Source: Chloroflexota bacterium | Lineage (GTDB): Bacteria; Chloroflexota; Anaerolineae; Promineifilales; Promineifilaceae | DNA: 56,341 bases | Reading direction: 5' to 3' | Assembly: GCA_014584575.1 (NCBI GenBank) | Contig: JACTMP010000080.1 | Coordinates: 1-56,341, forward strand | In this document: positions 40,198 to 49,731 of the stretch, in pieces | Layout of the letters: each line of letters starts with the position of its first letter | How positions within the stretch are numbered: position 1 is the first letter of the stretch | The notes under the pieces: generated by a model | What the model was told of the DNA's origin: nothing | Database searches by the model: none | The model's input: the letters and a program-made list of their open reading frames with translations, nothing else | Made by a program: the position numbers and the translations under genes

Positions 40198-42042
40198 ATG
40201 TGTGGCATCGTTGGGTATATTGGTTTGCGGGAAGCGTCGGCCGTGGTGTTGGGTGGCCTGAAACGGCTGGAGTACAGGGGGTATGATTCCGCCGGGGTGG
40301 CGGTGCTGGCCCAAAATGGCAAAATTGAACTGCGCCGGGATGTGGGCAAACTGGGCAACCTGGAAGGGATGATGGCTCAATCGCCGCTGCATGGGCACAT
40401 TGGCATTGGGCACACGCGCTGGGCCACGCACGGGCAGCCCAGCCAGCGCAACGCTCACCCGCATGTGAGCATGAACGGCCGTGTCGTCCTGGTTCACAAT
40501 GGCATCGTCGAAAATTACGTGGAACTGCGCGACGAATTGATGGCTGAGGGCGTGCGTTTTGATTCCGAAACGGACACGGAAGTGATCGTGCAAATGGTGG
40601 AGCGGTATCTGGAAAGTGGGCTGGCGCTGGACACGGCCGTGCGCCACACCCTGCGCCAGTTACGAGGGGCCAACGCCGTCGTCGTGATGAGCGTGGATCA
40701 CCCGGACACCCTCATTTGCGCCCGTTTGGGCAATGCCGGGGGCATCACGTTGGGCGTGGGGCAGGATGAAATGTTCATCGCTTCGGACATTCCCGCCATT
40801 CTGGAGTTTACGCGCCAGATGGTCTTTCTGGAAAGCCGCCAGATGGCGCGCGTCACCCGGCGGGGATTTACCGTTACTGACCTGGAGGGGCACACCATCA
40901 CCCCGGAAATCCACACCATCGCCTGGGACCCGGTGAGTGCGGCCAAGGGGGAGTTCAAACATTTCATGCAAAAAGAGATTTTTGAGCAGCCGCAGGCGAT
41001 CATCAACACACTGCGGGGGCGGGTGGATTTTGAAACGGGGCACATCAGCCTGCCGGAGATGAACCTGACGCCGGAACTGGCAAAGCGGCTGAAGAAAATT
41101 TTCATCGTGGCCTGCGGCACCAGTTATTATGCCGGGCTGGTGGGCAAATTTATGATCGAGTCTATTGCCCGTGTGCCGGTGGAGGTGGAGTACGCTTCGG
41201 AGTTTCGCTATTATGAGCCGATATTGGATGGGGACACGGCCGTGCTGGCGATCACCCAATCCGGCGAGACGGCCGATACCCTGGCAGCCAGCGAACAGGC
41301 CAAAGCATCCGGGGCGATTTTGTGGTCCATCGTCAACGCCTTTGGCAGCCAATCTATGCGCATTTCGGATGGCTACATTGCCATGCAGGCCGGGCCGGAA
41401 ATTGGCGTAGCCAGCACCAAAGCGTTTATCACTTCCATCGTAGACCTGTATTTGCTCGGTTGTGTGTTGGGGGAACTGCGGGGCGCGGTTTCGTCGGCGC
41501 GTTTGCGCCAACTGGCCGCTGACCTGGCCCATCTGCCCGACCTGACCGGGCGGGTGCTGGATCATGATCCAGAATATGAGGAGTTGAGCCACCACTTTTT
41601 TAAGGCTAACGATTTCCTCTTTTTGGGGCGGGGCATCAATTACCCGGTGGCGCTGGAAGGGGCACTTAAGCTGAAGGAGCTAAGCTACATTCACGCTGAA
41701 GGCTACCCGGCGGGGGAGATGAAACATGGCCCCATTGCCCTGATTGATGAGACGATGCCGGTGGTGGCGATTGCTACCAAAGACCCGCTGTATGAAAAGA
41801 TGGTCAGCCAGATTCAACAGGCGAAGGCGCGCGGCGGTACGGTGATTGCGTTGGCGACGGAGGGGGATACGGCCGTTGCCGCCGACGCCGACCACGTGAT
41901 TTATGTGCCGGAAACGCCGCCGCTGCTGGCTCCGGTGGTGAACAGCATCCCCATGCAGTTGCTCAGTTATCACACGGCCGTGCGCCGTGGCTGCGACGTA
42001 GACCAACCGCGCAACCTGGCCAAGAGTGTGACGGTGGAATAG
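40198..42042 (+). CDS. glmS: Glucosamine-6-phosphate synthase
   Basis: The 614-residue enzyme makes glucosamine-6-phosphate from fructose-6-phosphate and glutamine, the entry to peptidoglycan and other amino sugars. It starts MCGIVGYIG with the catalytic Cys exposed after Met removal, and has 'GIGHTRWATHGQPSQRNAHPH' in the glutaminase domain. Two SIS domains follow ('IVACGTSYYAGLVGKFMIES', 'AITQSGETADTLAASEQAK'), then 'LKLKELSYIHAEGYPAGEMKHGPIALID' and the C-terminal 'RNLAKSVTVE'. GGAGG lies 7 bases before the ATG. Longer upstream frames include repeat DNA. It converges on the next gene with only three bases between stops. Confidence 0.97.
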   Translation: MCGIVGYIGLREASAVVLGGLKRLEYRGYDSAGVAVLAQNGKIELRRDVGKLGNLEGMMAQSPLHGHIGIGHTRWATHGQPSQRNAHPHVSMNGRVVLVHNGIVENYVELRDELMAEGVRFDSETDTEVIVQMVERYLESGLALDTAVRHTLRQLRGANAVVVMSVDHPDTLICARLGNAGGITLGVGQDEMFIASDIPAILEFTRQMVFLESRQMARVTRRGFTVTDLEGHTITPEIHTIAWDPVSAAKGEFKHFMQKEIFEQPQAIINTLRGRVDFETGHISLPEMNLTPELAKRLKKIFIVACGTSYYAGLVGKFMIESIARVPVEVEYASEFRYYEPILDGDTAVLAITQSGETADTLAASEQAKASGAILWSIVNAFGSQSMRISDGYIAMQAGPEIGVASTKAFITSIVDLYLLGCVLGELRGAVSSARLRQLAADLAHLPDLTGRVLDHDPEYEELSHHFFKANDFLFLGRGINYPVALEGALKLKELSYIHAEGYPAGEMKHGPIALIDETMPVVAIATKDPLYEKMVSQIQQAKARGGTVIALATEGDTAVAADADHVIYVPETPPLLAPVVNSIPMQLLSYHTAVRRGCDVDQPRNLAKSVTVE

Positions 42043-42045
42043 GCT

Positions 42046-43251
42046 CTATTTCAGCATCAGAGGCAGCAAGCCATAGAACTTTGTCGCCTCCACCACATCG
42101 GCTAGAGGTACGTGTTCGTTTACCGCATGGGCATAAATCTCGTTGCCGGGGCCAAAGCCGATGCAGGGGATACCTAATTTGCCGGCCCAGTAGTTGCCGT
42201 TGGTGGAAAAGTCCCATTTGCCCTGGCCGTGAAAATCGGTTGTGTCCGGCCATAGCGCCTGCATGGTGTTACGGCCGGACACAACCAATGGGTGATCTTC
42301 AGGAAAAGCCCAGGACGGGAAGTATTGCTCGTATTCGTAGACGGCCCCGGTGTGACTCGGTTCGGTGTAGGTGAGGCCGCGAATGTCAAAATCTTTGCGC
42401 ACGGCCGTTGGGATGATGGCTTTGATTTGCTGGCCCACCAGTTCTTTGGTCTCGCCAAAGGTGATGCGGCGGTCAATGAAAATGGTACATTCATCGGGCA
42501 CGGCGTTGTTGCTGGGGCTGACGCTGCGGATGTTGGTGACGGTGATACGGCCGATCCCCAAAAACGCATCCGGCGTAAATGTTTCTTCTAATCGGGAAAT
42601 GGCTTCCACCACCGGCATCATTTTGTAGACGGCGTTGTCGCCCATGTAGTTGCTGGCCGCGTGGGCGCTTTTGCCCTTGCAGGTCACTTCCAGTTCATAG
42701 CGTCCCTTGTGGCCGCGGTACACCTTCATGTTCGTCGGCTCGCCAATGACCACAAAGTCGGGGTGTACCCCTTCCCAATCGTGGAAAGCGGCGCAGCCGA
42801 CACCATCGCACCACTCTTCGATATTGCCCAGGACGTAACAGGTGAAGCCGTCCAGCAGCCCCAGGTCGCGGGCAAAGGCCAGGCCGTAGACCATACCGGG
42901 GGTGCTGTTTTTCTCATCCAGTGCCCCACGCGCGTACAACATCCCATCTTCCACCTTGCCGATGAACGGGTCCCATTGCCATTGCGCCGGATCGCCAATG
43001 CCGACGGTGTCAATATGGGTGTCGTAGAGCAGGATTTTACGGCCGTCCCCAATCCGCCCCACAATCGAACCATATTTGTCTACGTAAACCTGGTCGTAGC
43101 CCAACTTCTGCATTTCTTCGCCAATGCGCTGACCGACGGCCTCAATGTCACTGTTCATGCTCGGAATGGCCACAATTTCGCGGAAAAAGCGCAGGATTTC
43201 CGCCTCCGCAGCGACCACTTTTTGATTCAGTTGTTGAATGATATGTTCCAT
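42046..43251 (-). CDS. ygeY: YgeY-type M20 family hydrolase
   Basis: The roughly 401-residue protein has the M20 metal motifs 'LLYDTHIDTVG', 'ARGALDEKNSTPG' and 'GNIEEWCDG', then 'FVVIGEPTNMKVYRGHKGRYELEVTCKGKSAHAA' in the lid domain. The wording and length fit the YgeY family linked with purine/selenium metabolism in E. coli, where it sits beside xanthine dehydrogenase genes, as here. The reaction is unproven; a carbamoyl or diaminopropionate-type substrate is possible. ATG 43251 follows AAAGG by 9 bases. Confidence 0.82.
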   Translation of the reverse strand: MEHIIQQLNQKVVAAEAEILRFFREIVAIPSMNSDIEAVGQRIGEEMQKLGYDQVYVDKYGSIVGRIGDGRKILLYDTHIDTVGIGDPAQWQWDPFIGKVEDGMLYARGALDEKNSTPGMVYGLAFARDLGLLDGFTCYVLGNIEEWCDGVGCAAFHDWEGVHPDFVVIGEPTNMKVYRGHKGRYELEVTCKGKSAHAASNYMGDNAVYKMMPVVEAISRLEETFTPDAFLGIGRITVTNIRSVSPSNNAVPDECTIFIDRRITFGETKELVGQQIKAIIPTAVRKDFDIRGLTYTEPSHTGAVYEYEQYFPSWAFPEDHPLVVSGRNTMQALWPDTTDFHGQGKWDFSTNGNYWAGKLGIPCIGFGPGNEIYAHAVNEHVPLADVVEATKFYGLLPLMLK

Positions 43252-43263
43252 GAGCAATACCTT

Positions 43264-43342
43264 TATTGGGACGCAGATAAACGCGGATGAACGCAGATTT
43301 TGGGGATAAAAAATCTGCGAAAATCGTGAAAATCCGCGTCCT
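43264..43342. repeat. Inverted repeat of the GGACGCAGAT type
   Basis: Sequence starting GGGACGCAGAT and containing ACGCGGATGAACGCAGAT faces AAATCTGCG and CCGCGTCC. A shorter relative is at 33865-33905. It fills the spacer between the xanthine dehydrogenase and ygeY genes. Confidence 0.75.
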
Positions 43343-45644
43343 AACCCTTTTCTTTATTGTTGGGTTGGCGTAATCTGGTCGCCACTTTGACTGGGGTGAG
43401 CGGGATTTCGTCAAACCAGATTCCGGTGGCATCATGCAAAGCGGACGCGATGGCGGCAGCCAGGGGAATGAAAGGCATCTCGGCCATGCCGCGCACACCC
43501 CACGGGCCGCGTGGGTCGGGGATTTCCAGGATGACCGATTCCACTTCATCCGGGATGTCGCGCACGCCGGGGATGAGGTAGGTGCTAAAGCGGGGGTTGA
43601 GAGTACGGCCGTTCTTCACCATCAACTCCTCTGTCACCGCATAGCCCAACGCCTGCACCACGCCGCCTTCAATTTGCCCCTCAATCAATCGCGGGTTGAT
43701 CGCCTTGCCCACATCGTCGGCACACACCACACGCAGCAGGTGAATGTGTCCCGTCTCGATGTCTACCGCCAAATCCACACATTCGGCCACATAGCCATAG
43801 GCAAAATTCGGCGTGGCGTGGCCGGTTTCCGGGTGTAGGGGTTGGGTGGCGGGCGGTGTGAAACGGGCCTGCCCAACGGCCGGGCGGTCTTCATCTGTCC
43901 AGTGCTGTTTAGCATCAGCCGCGGCCAGTTGAATGGCGTTCCCGGCCATCCACGTCATGCGCGAGGCAGAGACGGAGCCGGAATCACCGGTCACGGCCGT
44001 GTCCGACATCACCAACTCCACCATTTCCAGCGGCACACCCACGGCCGTAGCCGCCATCTGCCGCAGCGCCGTGTGCGTGCCCTGTCCCACCTCCGCCGCC
44101 GAATGTTTCAGCACCACGCGCTCCACGCTGCCCGCGCCGTACAACTCAATTGTCGCCTCGCACCGCTCCGGGAAACCAAAGGAGTAGCCGATGTTTTTGT
44201 AGGCGCAGGCAAAGCCCCGACCAAAGCGGAGGGTGGCGGGGTTGGGGGGTAATGATTGGAAAGGAGATTGGGAGATTGGCGGTGAGGACACTGCGAGATT
44301 GGGAGATTGATTGTTTTCCGACTTGACACCTGACACCTGATCACCTGACACTCGCCATCCTGCCTTTACCGCACACGCCTCAATCACTTGCGGCAGGCTG
44401 ACGCCGGATGGTAGCCGCGTTTGGGTGATGCCGATGCTGTTTTCGCGGTAGCAATTTTTCAGACGTAGTTCCACCGGGTCCATGCCCAGCGCTTCGGCCA
44501 GTTTGTTCATTTGCGATTCGGCCACAAAACAGCCTTGTGGTGCGCCAAAGCCACGAAATGCACCGCCGGGCACACTGTTCGTATAGACAGTGTAGCTGTC
44601 AATGTGCGCGTTGGGGATTTCATACGGGCCACCCACGGTCAGGTGGAAGTTGCCTAACACCTTGTTGCTGGTGTAATTGTAGGCGCCGGCATCCATATAC
44701 ACTTCGGCTTCTACGGCCGTGATCTTCCCCTCTTTCGTCGCCCCCCACCGTGTTTTAGCCCGTGCCCGGTGCCGCTTGTGGTGGCCAATGATGCTCTCTT
44801 CGCGGCTCCAGACACAGCGGATGGGGCGCGTCTCGCCACGTTGATGCAATTTCCAGCTTGCCAGCGCCATCACAATTTGCAACGACATATCCTCGCGCCC
44901 ACCAAAAGCGCCACCAATAGCCGGGTAAATGATGCGAATTTGCTCCGGCGGCAAATCCAGCGCGTGGGCAATTTGCGCCTGGTCTTCATGCGTCCACTGC
45001 CCGGCAATTTCCACCGTCACCCGCCCTTCTTCGTCCACATAACTCAAAGCCGCTTCCGGCTGCAAATAGGCGTGTTCCTGGTTGGGCAGGATGTATTCGC
45101 CTTCAATGATCACATCCGCGGCGGCCCAACCGGCGACCATATCCCCTTTGCGGATTTTGTAATGGTGGTAGACGTTGCTCTGGGCAGGGTGTTCAGGGTG
45201 GAGCAAAATTTCATCGCGCACGGCCGTGTCCACATCCGGCACGATGGGCAATTGCTCCCACTCAATCTCAATCCGCTCCCGTGCCAGTGCCGCCGCCGCT
45301 TCCGTCTCGGCCACAATGATCGCTACCTGATCCCCCTCCCATCGGCTCACATCAGAAGGAACCGCGCTGCGCCCTGTGGCATTTACACCTACCAACACCG
45401 GCTGGTCAAACTCCGTCAGACCGTACTCATTCACGGGCACATCAACGGCCGTGAAAATAGCAATGACGCCGGGCACGGCCGTTGCCGCGCTGGTATCCAG
45501 GCGCACCATGCGGGCATGAGGCTGATTGCTAAACAGCACTTTGGCATGGAGTAGCTGTGGCCGTGTCAAATCCCCCGGAAACAAGGCCGCCCCGGTCACT
45601 TTACCCGGCGCATCCACACGATAAGGTGACGTTCCAATACTCAT
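43341..45644 (-). CDS. Xanthine dehydrogenase family molybdopterin-binding subunit
   Basis: The 767-residue subunit carries the molybdenum cofactor: 'YRVDAPGKVTGAALFPGDL' at the start, 'EHAYLQPEAALSYVDEEG', 'IGGAFGGREDMSLQ' (Moco loop), 'NSVPGGAFRGFGAPQGCFV' (the Arg-containing loop), 'AEVGQGTHTALRQMAA' and the catalytic Glu near 'GPWGVRGMAEMPFIPLAAAI'. It hydroxylates a purine or other heterocycle. Residues about 430-464 (WRVSGDQVSGVKSENNQSPN and on) are a repeat-encoded insertion absent from normal enzymes. Its ATG overlaps the upstream subunit's stop by 4 bases. An accessory XdhC is not in the window. Confidence 0.92.
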   Translation of the reverse strand: MSIGTSPYRVDAPGKVTGAALFPGDLTRPQLLHAKVLFSNQPHARMVRLDTSAATAVPGVIAIFTAVDVPVNEYGLTEFDQPVLVGVNATGRSAVPSDVSRWEGDQVAIIVAETEAAAALARERIEIEWEQLPIVPDVDTAVRDEILLHPEHPAQSNVYHHYKIRKGDMVAGWAAADVIIEGEYILPNQEHAYLQPEAALSYVDEEGRVTVEIAGQWTHEDQAQIAHALDLPPEQIRIIYPAIGGAFGGREDMSLQIVMALASWKLHQRGETRPIRCVWSREESIIGHHKRHRARAKTRWGATKEGKITAVEAEVYMDAGAYNYTSNKVLGNFHLTVGGPYEIPNAHIDSYTVYTNSVPGGAFRGFGAPQGCFVAESQMNKLAEALGMDPVELRLKNCYRENSIGITQTRLPSGVSLPQVIEACAVKAGWRVSGDQVSGVKSENNQSPNLAVSSPPISQSPFQSLPPNPATLRFGRGFACAYKNIGYSFGFPERCEATIELYGAGSVERVVLKHSAAEVGQGTHTALRQMAATAVGVPLEMVELVMSDTAVTGDSGSVSASRMTWMAGNAIQLAAADAKQHWTDEDRPAVGQARFTPPATQPLHPETGHATPNFAYGYVAECVDLAVDIETGHIHLLRVVCADDVGKAINPRLIEGQIEGGVVQALGYAVTEELMVKNGRTLNPRFSTYLIPGVRDIPDEVESVILEIPDPRGPWGVRGMAEMPFIPLAAAIASALHDATGIWFDEIPLTPVKVATRLRQPNNKEKG
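44254..44356. repeat. Short-period repeat insertion inside the molybdopterin subunit gene
   Basis: Octads GGAGATTG and GGAGATTG-like units, a second GAGATTGG, GAGATTGA pair, and heptads GACACCT, GACACCT with GACACTC. The frame stays open through it. Confidence 0.85.
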
Positions 45645-47068
45645 GTGTTTGCTGCCTTTTCCACCGCTTCAATGATTTTGTAGTAGCCGGTGCAGCGGCA
45701 GAGGTTGCCGCTAAAGGCTTGTTGGATTTGGGCAGGGGAGGGATTGGGGAGTTCGTCTAGCAGCTTCGCGCCGGACATGATAAAGCCGGGGATGCAGTAG
45801 CCACATTGCACTGCGCCTGTTTCGATAAATGCCTGCTGCAAGGGGTGGAGCTGCCCGTTTTCAGCCAGCCCTTCAATCGTGATAATGTTTGCCCCATGTG
45901 CGCGGGCAGCCGGAACCAGACAAGACATCACGGCCGTACCATCCAGATAGACCGTACACGCGCCACATTCCCCTTCCGCACACCCTTCTTTAGAACCGGT
46001 CAGTTGTCCTTCATCGCGCAGCCAGTGGAGGAGGGTTTTGTTTAATCCGGGGGCGCGTAGCGGACGGCCGTTCACCTTTGCCTCAATCACCGTCTCTTCA
46101 TCGTGACTGAGGGGGGTCGCCAGACGACCGGGCGTTACATCCGCTGCCAGCATCACCGGCTGGGGGGGCCATTGGCTGCGTTCCTGCCCCTCACGCAGCG
46201 CGGTCAGGGCGCGTTTCACCATCACGGCGATCATGTCGCTGCGGTACACGGCCGTGCCGCGAATATCATCAATCGGTGTGGGAATGGCTGCCGATAAGCG
46301 GGCGGTTTCGGCAATGGTTTCATCGGTCAGCGATTTGCCCACCAGATACGCTTCGGCGGCGGGGCTGGTGATGACGGTGGGGGCCACGCTGCCCTGGGCG
46401 ATGGTCACGGCCGTGACCACAGCCCCTGCCCGCCGCAGCACTATCGCCAGATGCACCACGGAAATAGCCTGCGCCCGGCGCAGCCCCAACTTCACAAAAA
46501 TTCCCTGCTGGTCGGCTGCCAGCGCCGGGAAGGAAATATCAATGAGCATCTCCTCCGGCTGCATCACCGTGCGGCGCACGCCGGTGTAAAACGCCTGGAG
46601 AGGCACGGTGCGCTGCCCTTTGGTGGAGGCCAGCGTTACCTGCGCCCCCAACGCCATGAGCGCGGAAATGGTGTCATTGGCCGGGCTGGCGGTGACCAGA
46701 TTCCCGGCGACGGTGGCCCGGTTGCGCAACTGCGGCGAAGCCACTTCCAGGCAAGCCTGCGCCAGCGGCAGCGCCCGCGCCACCAGCAGCGGCGAGGCCA
46801 CGACCTGATTATGTGTCACCAGCGGCCCCAGATGAATCAGGCCATCGTCGTCGTGGCGAATCTCGTCCAGGCCGGGGATGCGGGTGATGTCAATCAGGAT
46901 GTCCACGCCAGGGCGTTGGCGGCGGGCCAGTTCCAGCAGCAGGTCGGTACCACCGGCAATCAGGCGGGCGGCACGGCCGTACTTCGCCAGCAGCGTCAGG
47001 GTATCAGCCACCGCTATCGGTGTCTCATACCTGGTAAGCAACTGGCCGGATTTTTGTATCTCGTGCAT
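45641..47068 (-). CDS. Fused FAD-binding and 2Fe-2S subunit of a xanthine dehydrogenase-type enzyme
   Basis: Residues 1-280 are the FAD domain ('ARLIAGGTDLLLELARRQRPG', 'LRNRATVAGNLVTASPANDT'). Residues about 315-475 are the 2Fe-2S subunit with 'GCAEGECGACTVYLDG' and a second cluster motif 'CGYCIPGF' and 'CRCTGYYKI'. The order FAD then Fe-S in one chain is the reverse of eukaryotic xanthine dehydrogenase. It passes electrons from the molybdenum site to NAD or another acceptor. Genes of both subunits overlap, so they form one complex. Short repeats (47078-47126) precede the start. Confidence 0.92.
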   Translation of the reverse strand: MHEIQKSGQLLTRYETPIAVADTLTLLAKYGRAARLIAGGTDLLLELARRQRPGVDILIDITRIPGLDEIRHDDDGLIHLGPLVTHNQVVASPLLVARALPLAQACLEVASPQLRNRATVAGNLVTASPANDTISALMALGAQVTLASTKGQRTVPLQAFYTGVRRTVMQPEEMLIDISFPALAADQQGIFVKLGLRRAQAISVVHLAIVLRRAGAVVTAVTIAQGSVAPTVITSPAAEAYLVGKSLTDETIAETARLSAAIPTPIDDIRGTAVYRSDMIAVMVKRALTALREGQERSQWPPQPVMLAADVTPGRLATPLSHDEETVIEAKVNGRPLRAPGLNKTLLHWLRDEGQLTGSKEGCAEGECGACTVYLDGTAVMSCLVPAARAHGANIITIEGLAENGQLHPLQQAFIETGAVQCGYCIPGFIMSGAKLLDELPNPSPAQIQQAFSGNLCRCTGYYKIIEAVEKAANT

Positions 47069-47159
47069 GGTGTTTGGGTAATTGCGTGATTGGGTAAATT
47101 GATGTGGCTACCCAATTACTCACTTAAAAATTGACTGTTTTGTAACACAGAAGGGGGGT

Positions 47160-47740
47160 TTGAGCAAAGGGGCACGGCCGTTATTTGCCGAATGTCTGGC
47201 GCTGGCGCGCGCCCTGGCTTCCCCCCATGTCATCTCCATTGCTTTGCTCAATCTGGGCATGGTCACACAATACCTAGGCAATCTGGCAGAGGCGGAACGG
47301 TACTATGCCGAAGGTTTAGACCTGTCTCGTCAACACGACCTGAAAACCAATACCGCTATGATCCTCAATAGTTACAGCACACTGCCGCTAGACCAAAACC
47401 GGCTGCCTGCGGCCAGGGACATGCTCATGGAAAGTGTGCCACTCAATGTAGAGTTGGGCATCAAGATGGTATCGCCTGGGCGTTTTTGGGCTTGTTGACG
47501 CTGCAACACCAGGCGGGCGCTTGGGAAACGGCCGCTTGCCTGGTAGGCATCCAGGAGACATTACGCCGCGAACTGGGCGCGCCGCCGCTACCTCCCACCA
47601 ACCAGCGCCACTTTGACGCCATTATCCACGCGCTGGAGCAGCAGTTGGGCGCGGAACAGTTCGCCGCCTATCGTCAGCAGGGTCAAAATATGACAATGGC
47701 CGCTGCCCTCCCCCTCATGCCGCCCCCCGTGACTGTTTGA
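47160..47740 (+). pseudogene. Frameshifted remnant of a TPR-containing regulator
   Basis: Frame 1 (47160-47498) has TPR motifs ('LALARALASPHVISIALLNLGMVTQYLGNLAEAERYYAEGLDLS') and stops after 'SPGRFWAC'. Frame 2 (47486-47740) continues the protein as 'LLTLQHQAGAWETAACLVGIQETLRREL' and 'NQRHFDAIIHALEQQLGAEQFAA', the typical C-terminus of ATPase/TPR transcription regulators of the LuxR/SARP type. The N-terminal ATPase and the DNA-binding parts are missing. A single-base change near 47486 could restore the frame. Confidence 0.75.
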
Positions 47741-47887
47741 AATGGTCGTGAACTTGCAAACCCCCCTCATCGCCAGTAATATCACCTGGTCAATGCTTGT
47801 CGTTATTTGTTGGTAAGCGGTGAGCAGTAAGAGAAACATCAACACGACAATGGTCGGCCTACGAACCGACCATAACAGGAATTCATC

Positions 47888-48760
47888 GTGAAACTTGTGA
47901 CCTTTGCCCACAACGGCCGTACCGCCATCGGCGCCGTCATAAATAGCCAGATTGTTGACCTGAGCCACCTGGCCCCGGACATGCAGACCTTCATTGAGTT
48001 AGGGGCCAGGGGGCTGGCCGCGGCGCAAACGGCCGTGACCACCCACTCCAGCCAGACCATTCCCCTCACGGCCGTGCGCTTGCTAGCCCCCATCCCCACC
48101 CCCCGCCGCAACGTCATTTGCCTGGGGCTAAACTATTCCGAACACGTCAAGGAGTCTTATAGCGCGCGGGGGCAGGAGGCTAAATTGCCAGAAACGCCCG
48201 TTGTTTTTACCAAGGCGACAACGGCCGTCAGCGGCCCCACCGACCCCATACCCTATGACCCAGCTGTCACCACCCAACTGGATTGGGAAGTGGAACTGGC
48301 GCTCATCATTGGCCGGACGGGTAAAAATATTCCCGCCGACGCCGCGATGGATTACGTGTATGGTTACACCGTCCTCAATGACATCAGCGCCCGCGACCTG
48401 CAAATGGCCGGTAAACAATTCTTCAAAGGCAAAAGTCTGGATGGCGCCTGCCCCATTGGCCCCTGGATTGTTACCGCCGATGAACTGCCCGACCCCCACA
48501 ATTTGCGGCTCACCTGTCGTGTGAATGGCGTCGTTAAACAAGACGGCCGTACCGACATTATGATCTTCAACATCCCCACCACCATTGCCTACCTCTCGCG
48601 TGGCATGACCCTTCTGCCCGGCGACATCATCGCCACCGGTACCCCGGACGGTGTCGGTTTTGCCCGCACCCCACCCGAATTCTTGCAGCCCGGCGACATC
48701 GTCGAAAGCGAGATTGAGGGGATTGGCCTCTTGCGGAATCCCGTGATGTGTGATGCGTGA
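47888..48760 (+). CDS. Fumarylacetoacetate hydrolase family protein
   Basis: The 290-residue protein has the family core 'NVICLGLNYSEHVKES', 'PVVFTKATTAVSGPTDPI', 'LDWEVELALIIGRTGKNI' (metal-binding Glu), 'GYTVLNDISARDLQ', 'GKSLDGACPIGPWIVT' and 'LLPGDIIATGTPDGVGFA'. It cleaves or hydrates a diketo acid; substrates in this family range widely. The start is GTG 47888. Its last residues (NPVMCDA) come from a heptad-repeat block. A small hairpin (TGGTCGG arms at about 47850-47871) lies before it. Confidence 0.9.
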   Translation: MKLVTFAHNGRTAIGAVINSQIVDLSHLAPDMQTFIELGARGLAAAQTAVTTHSSQTIPLTAVRLLAPIPTPRRNVICLGLNYSEHVKESYSARGQEAKLPETPVVFTKATTAVSGPTDPIPYDPAVTTQLDWEVELALIIGRTGKNIPADAAMDYVYGYTVLNDISARDLQMAGKQFFKGKSLDGACPIGPWIVTADELPDPHNLRLTCRVNGVVKQDGRTDIMIFNIPTTIAYLSRGMTLLPGDIIATGTPDGVGFARTPPEFLQPGDIVESEIEGIGLLRNPVMCDA

Positions 48761-48798
48761 ATCCTTTCTGGGCACGCATCACGCATCACTGTTCACGC
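48743..48798. repeat. GATGCGT / ACGCATC heptads
   Basis: GATGTGT and GATGCGT face CACGCAT, CACGCAT and CACTGTT between the FAH gene and the convergent membrane protein gene. The unit is the same as at 29440 and 32001. Confidence 0.88.
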
Positions 48799-49731
48799 TT
48801 ACTCTTTATCCGGGCCGTCACTCATTTCTTCTTTGATCTCCTCAATTTCGTCCTGCAAATCTTCCATCACATCTTCTTTGATTTCGGCGGCAGTAGCGCC
48901 GCGCCGGCCAAAGAGGAAATCCCAGCCAATCATCACCAGCGCCAATTGTGGCAGCCCCCACCAAACCAGGACAAAGGTGACGATGGTTTTGACCAGTTCT
49001 TGCTGTTGAATGACCTGCGTTTGAATTTGCTCAACAGCGTTGGAAATCTGGTTCACAATGTCAATGTATTGGTCAATGAGGGCGGGCACCTCGGCCACAC
49101 GGCCGTTGATCGTGGCAATATCACCGGAAATGGTGCTGACGCTCAAACTGATCGCAGCCAGGTTTTCATTGGTTGTGGCCAGATTTGGCCCCACCGAACG
49201 CAGATTTTCCGGCAGCCCGTCCAGGCTGTTTCCCAGGTCAACAAACGTCTGGTCAAAAGGCGTCGTCGGCTGGTAGTTGATGCCTAAATCGTAGTTCAAT
49301 GCGATCCCTAAAACCTCTTCTTCAATCCGAAATTCGTTCAAGGTGAGGAGTGTCTGATCAATGCTGGAAGCGACAGCGGCAATGTTGGGGATAGCCGCCT
49401 GGACGGCTTCAATCGTATCCGGTGTGTTCTCGCTGACCACCACACCGATCTGGTCTACAATCGGCCGTGTATCCGTGATTGTTTTGCTGACATTCAAGAC
49501 GGCCCCTTCGACCGTTTCCAGACCGCTGTTCACGTCGCCCAGCGTGGCTTTGGTCAGCTCCAGACTGTCTACGGCCGTGTCCAGACTGTCCAGCGTCAAC
49601 GTCAACGTCTCATCTATGCCACCAAAAAAGTTATCCACCAGTTGACGGCCGTAATAGACCCCGGCAAAACTAATGACCAGCCCCACCAACCCCAAGACCA
49701 ACATCACAATGCCAATTATTCGACGAAACAT
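48799..49731 (-). CDS. Membrane protein with extracytoplasmic helical domain
   Basis: Two membrane segments (residues 6-28, MLVLGLVGLVISFAGVYYG region, and about 250-270, VTFVLVWWGLPQLALVMIG) flank about 220 residues of helices rich in Thr, Leu, Asp and Val, which look like coiled coils (MCE- or tether-like). The C-terminus is an acidic Glu-rich coiled coil (EDVMEDLQDEIEEIKEEM). No family is recognised. It may be a periplasmic stalk or scaffold. Confidence 0.75.
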   Translation of the reverse strand: MFRRIIGIVMLVLGLVGLVISFAGVYYGRQLVDNFFGGIDETLTLTLDSLDTAVDSLELTKATLGDVNSGLETVEGAVLNVSKTITDTRPIVDQIGVVVSENTPDTIEAVQAAIPNIAAVASSIDQTLLTLNEFRIEEEVLGIALNYDLGINYQPTTPFDQTFVDLGNSLDGLPENLRSVGPNLATTNENLAAISLSVSTISGDIATINGRVAEVPALIDQYIDIVNQISNAVEQIQTQVIQQQELVKTIVTFVLVWWGLPQLALVMIGWDFLFGRRGATAAEIKEDVMEDLQDEIEEIKEEMSDGPDKE

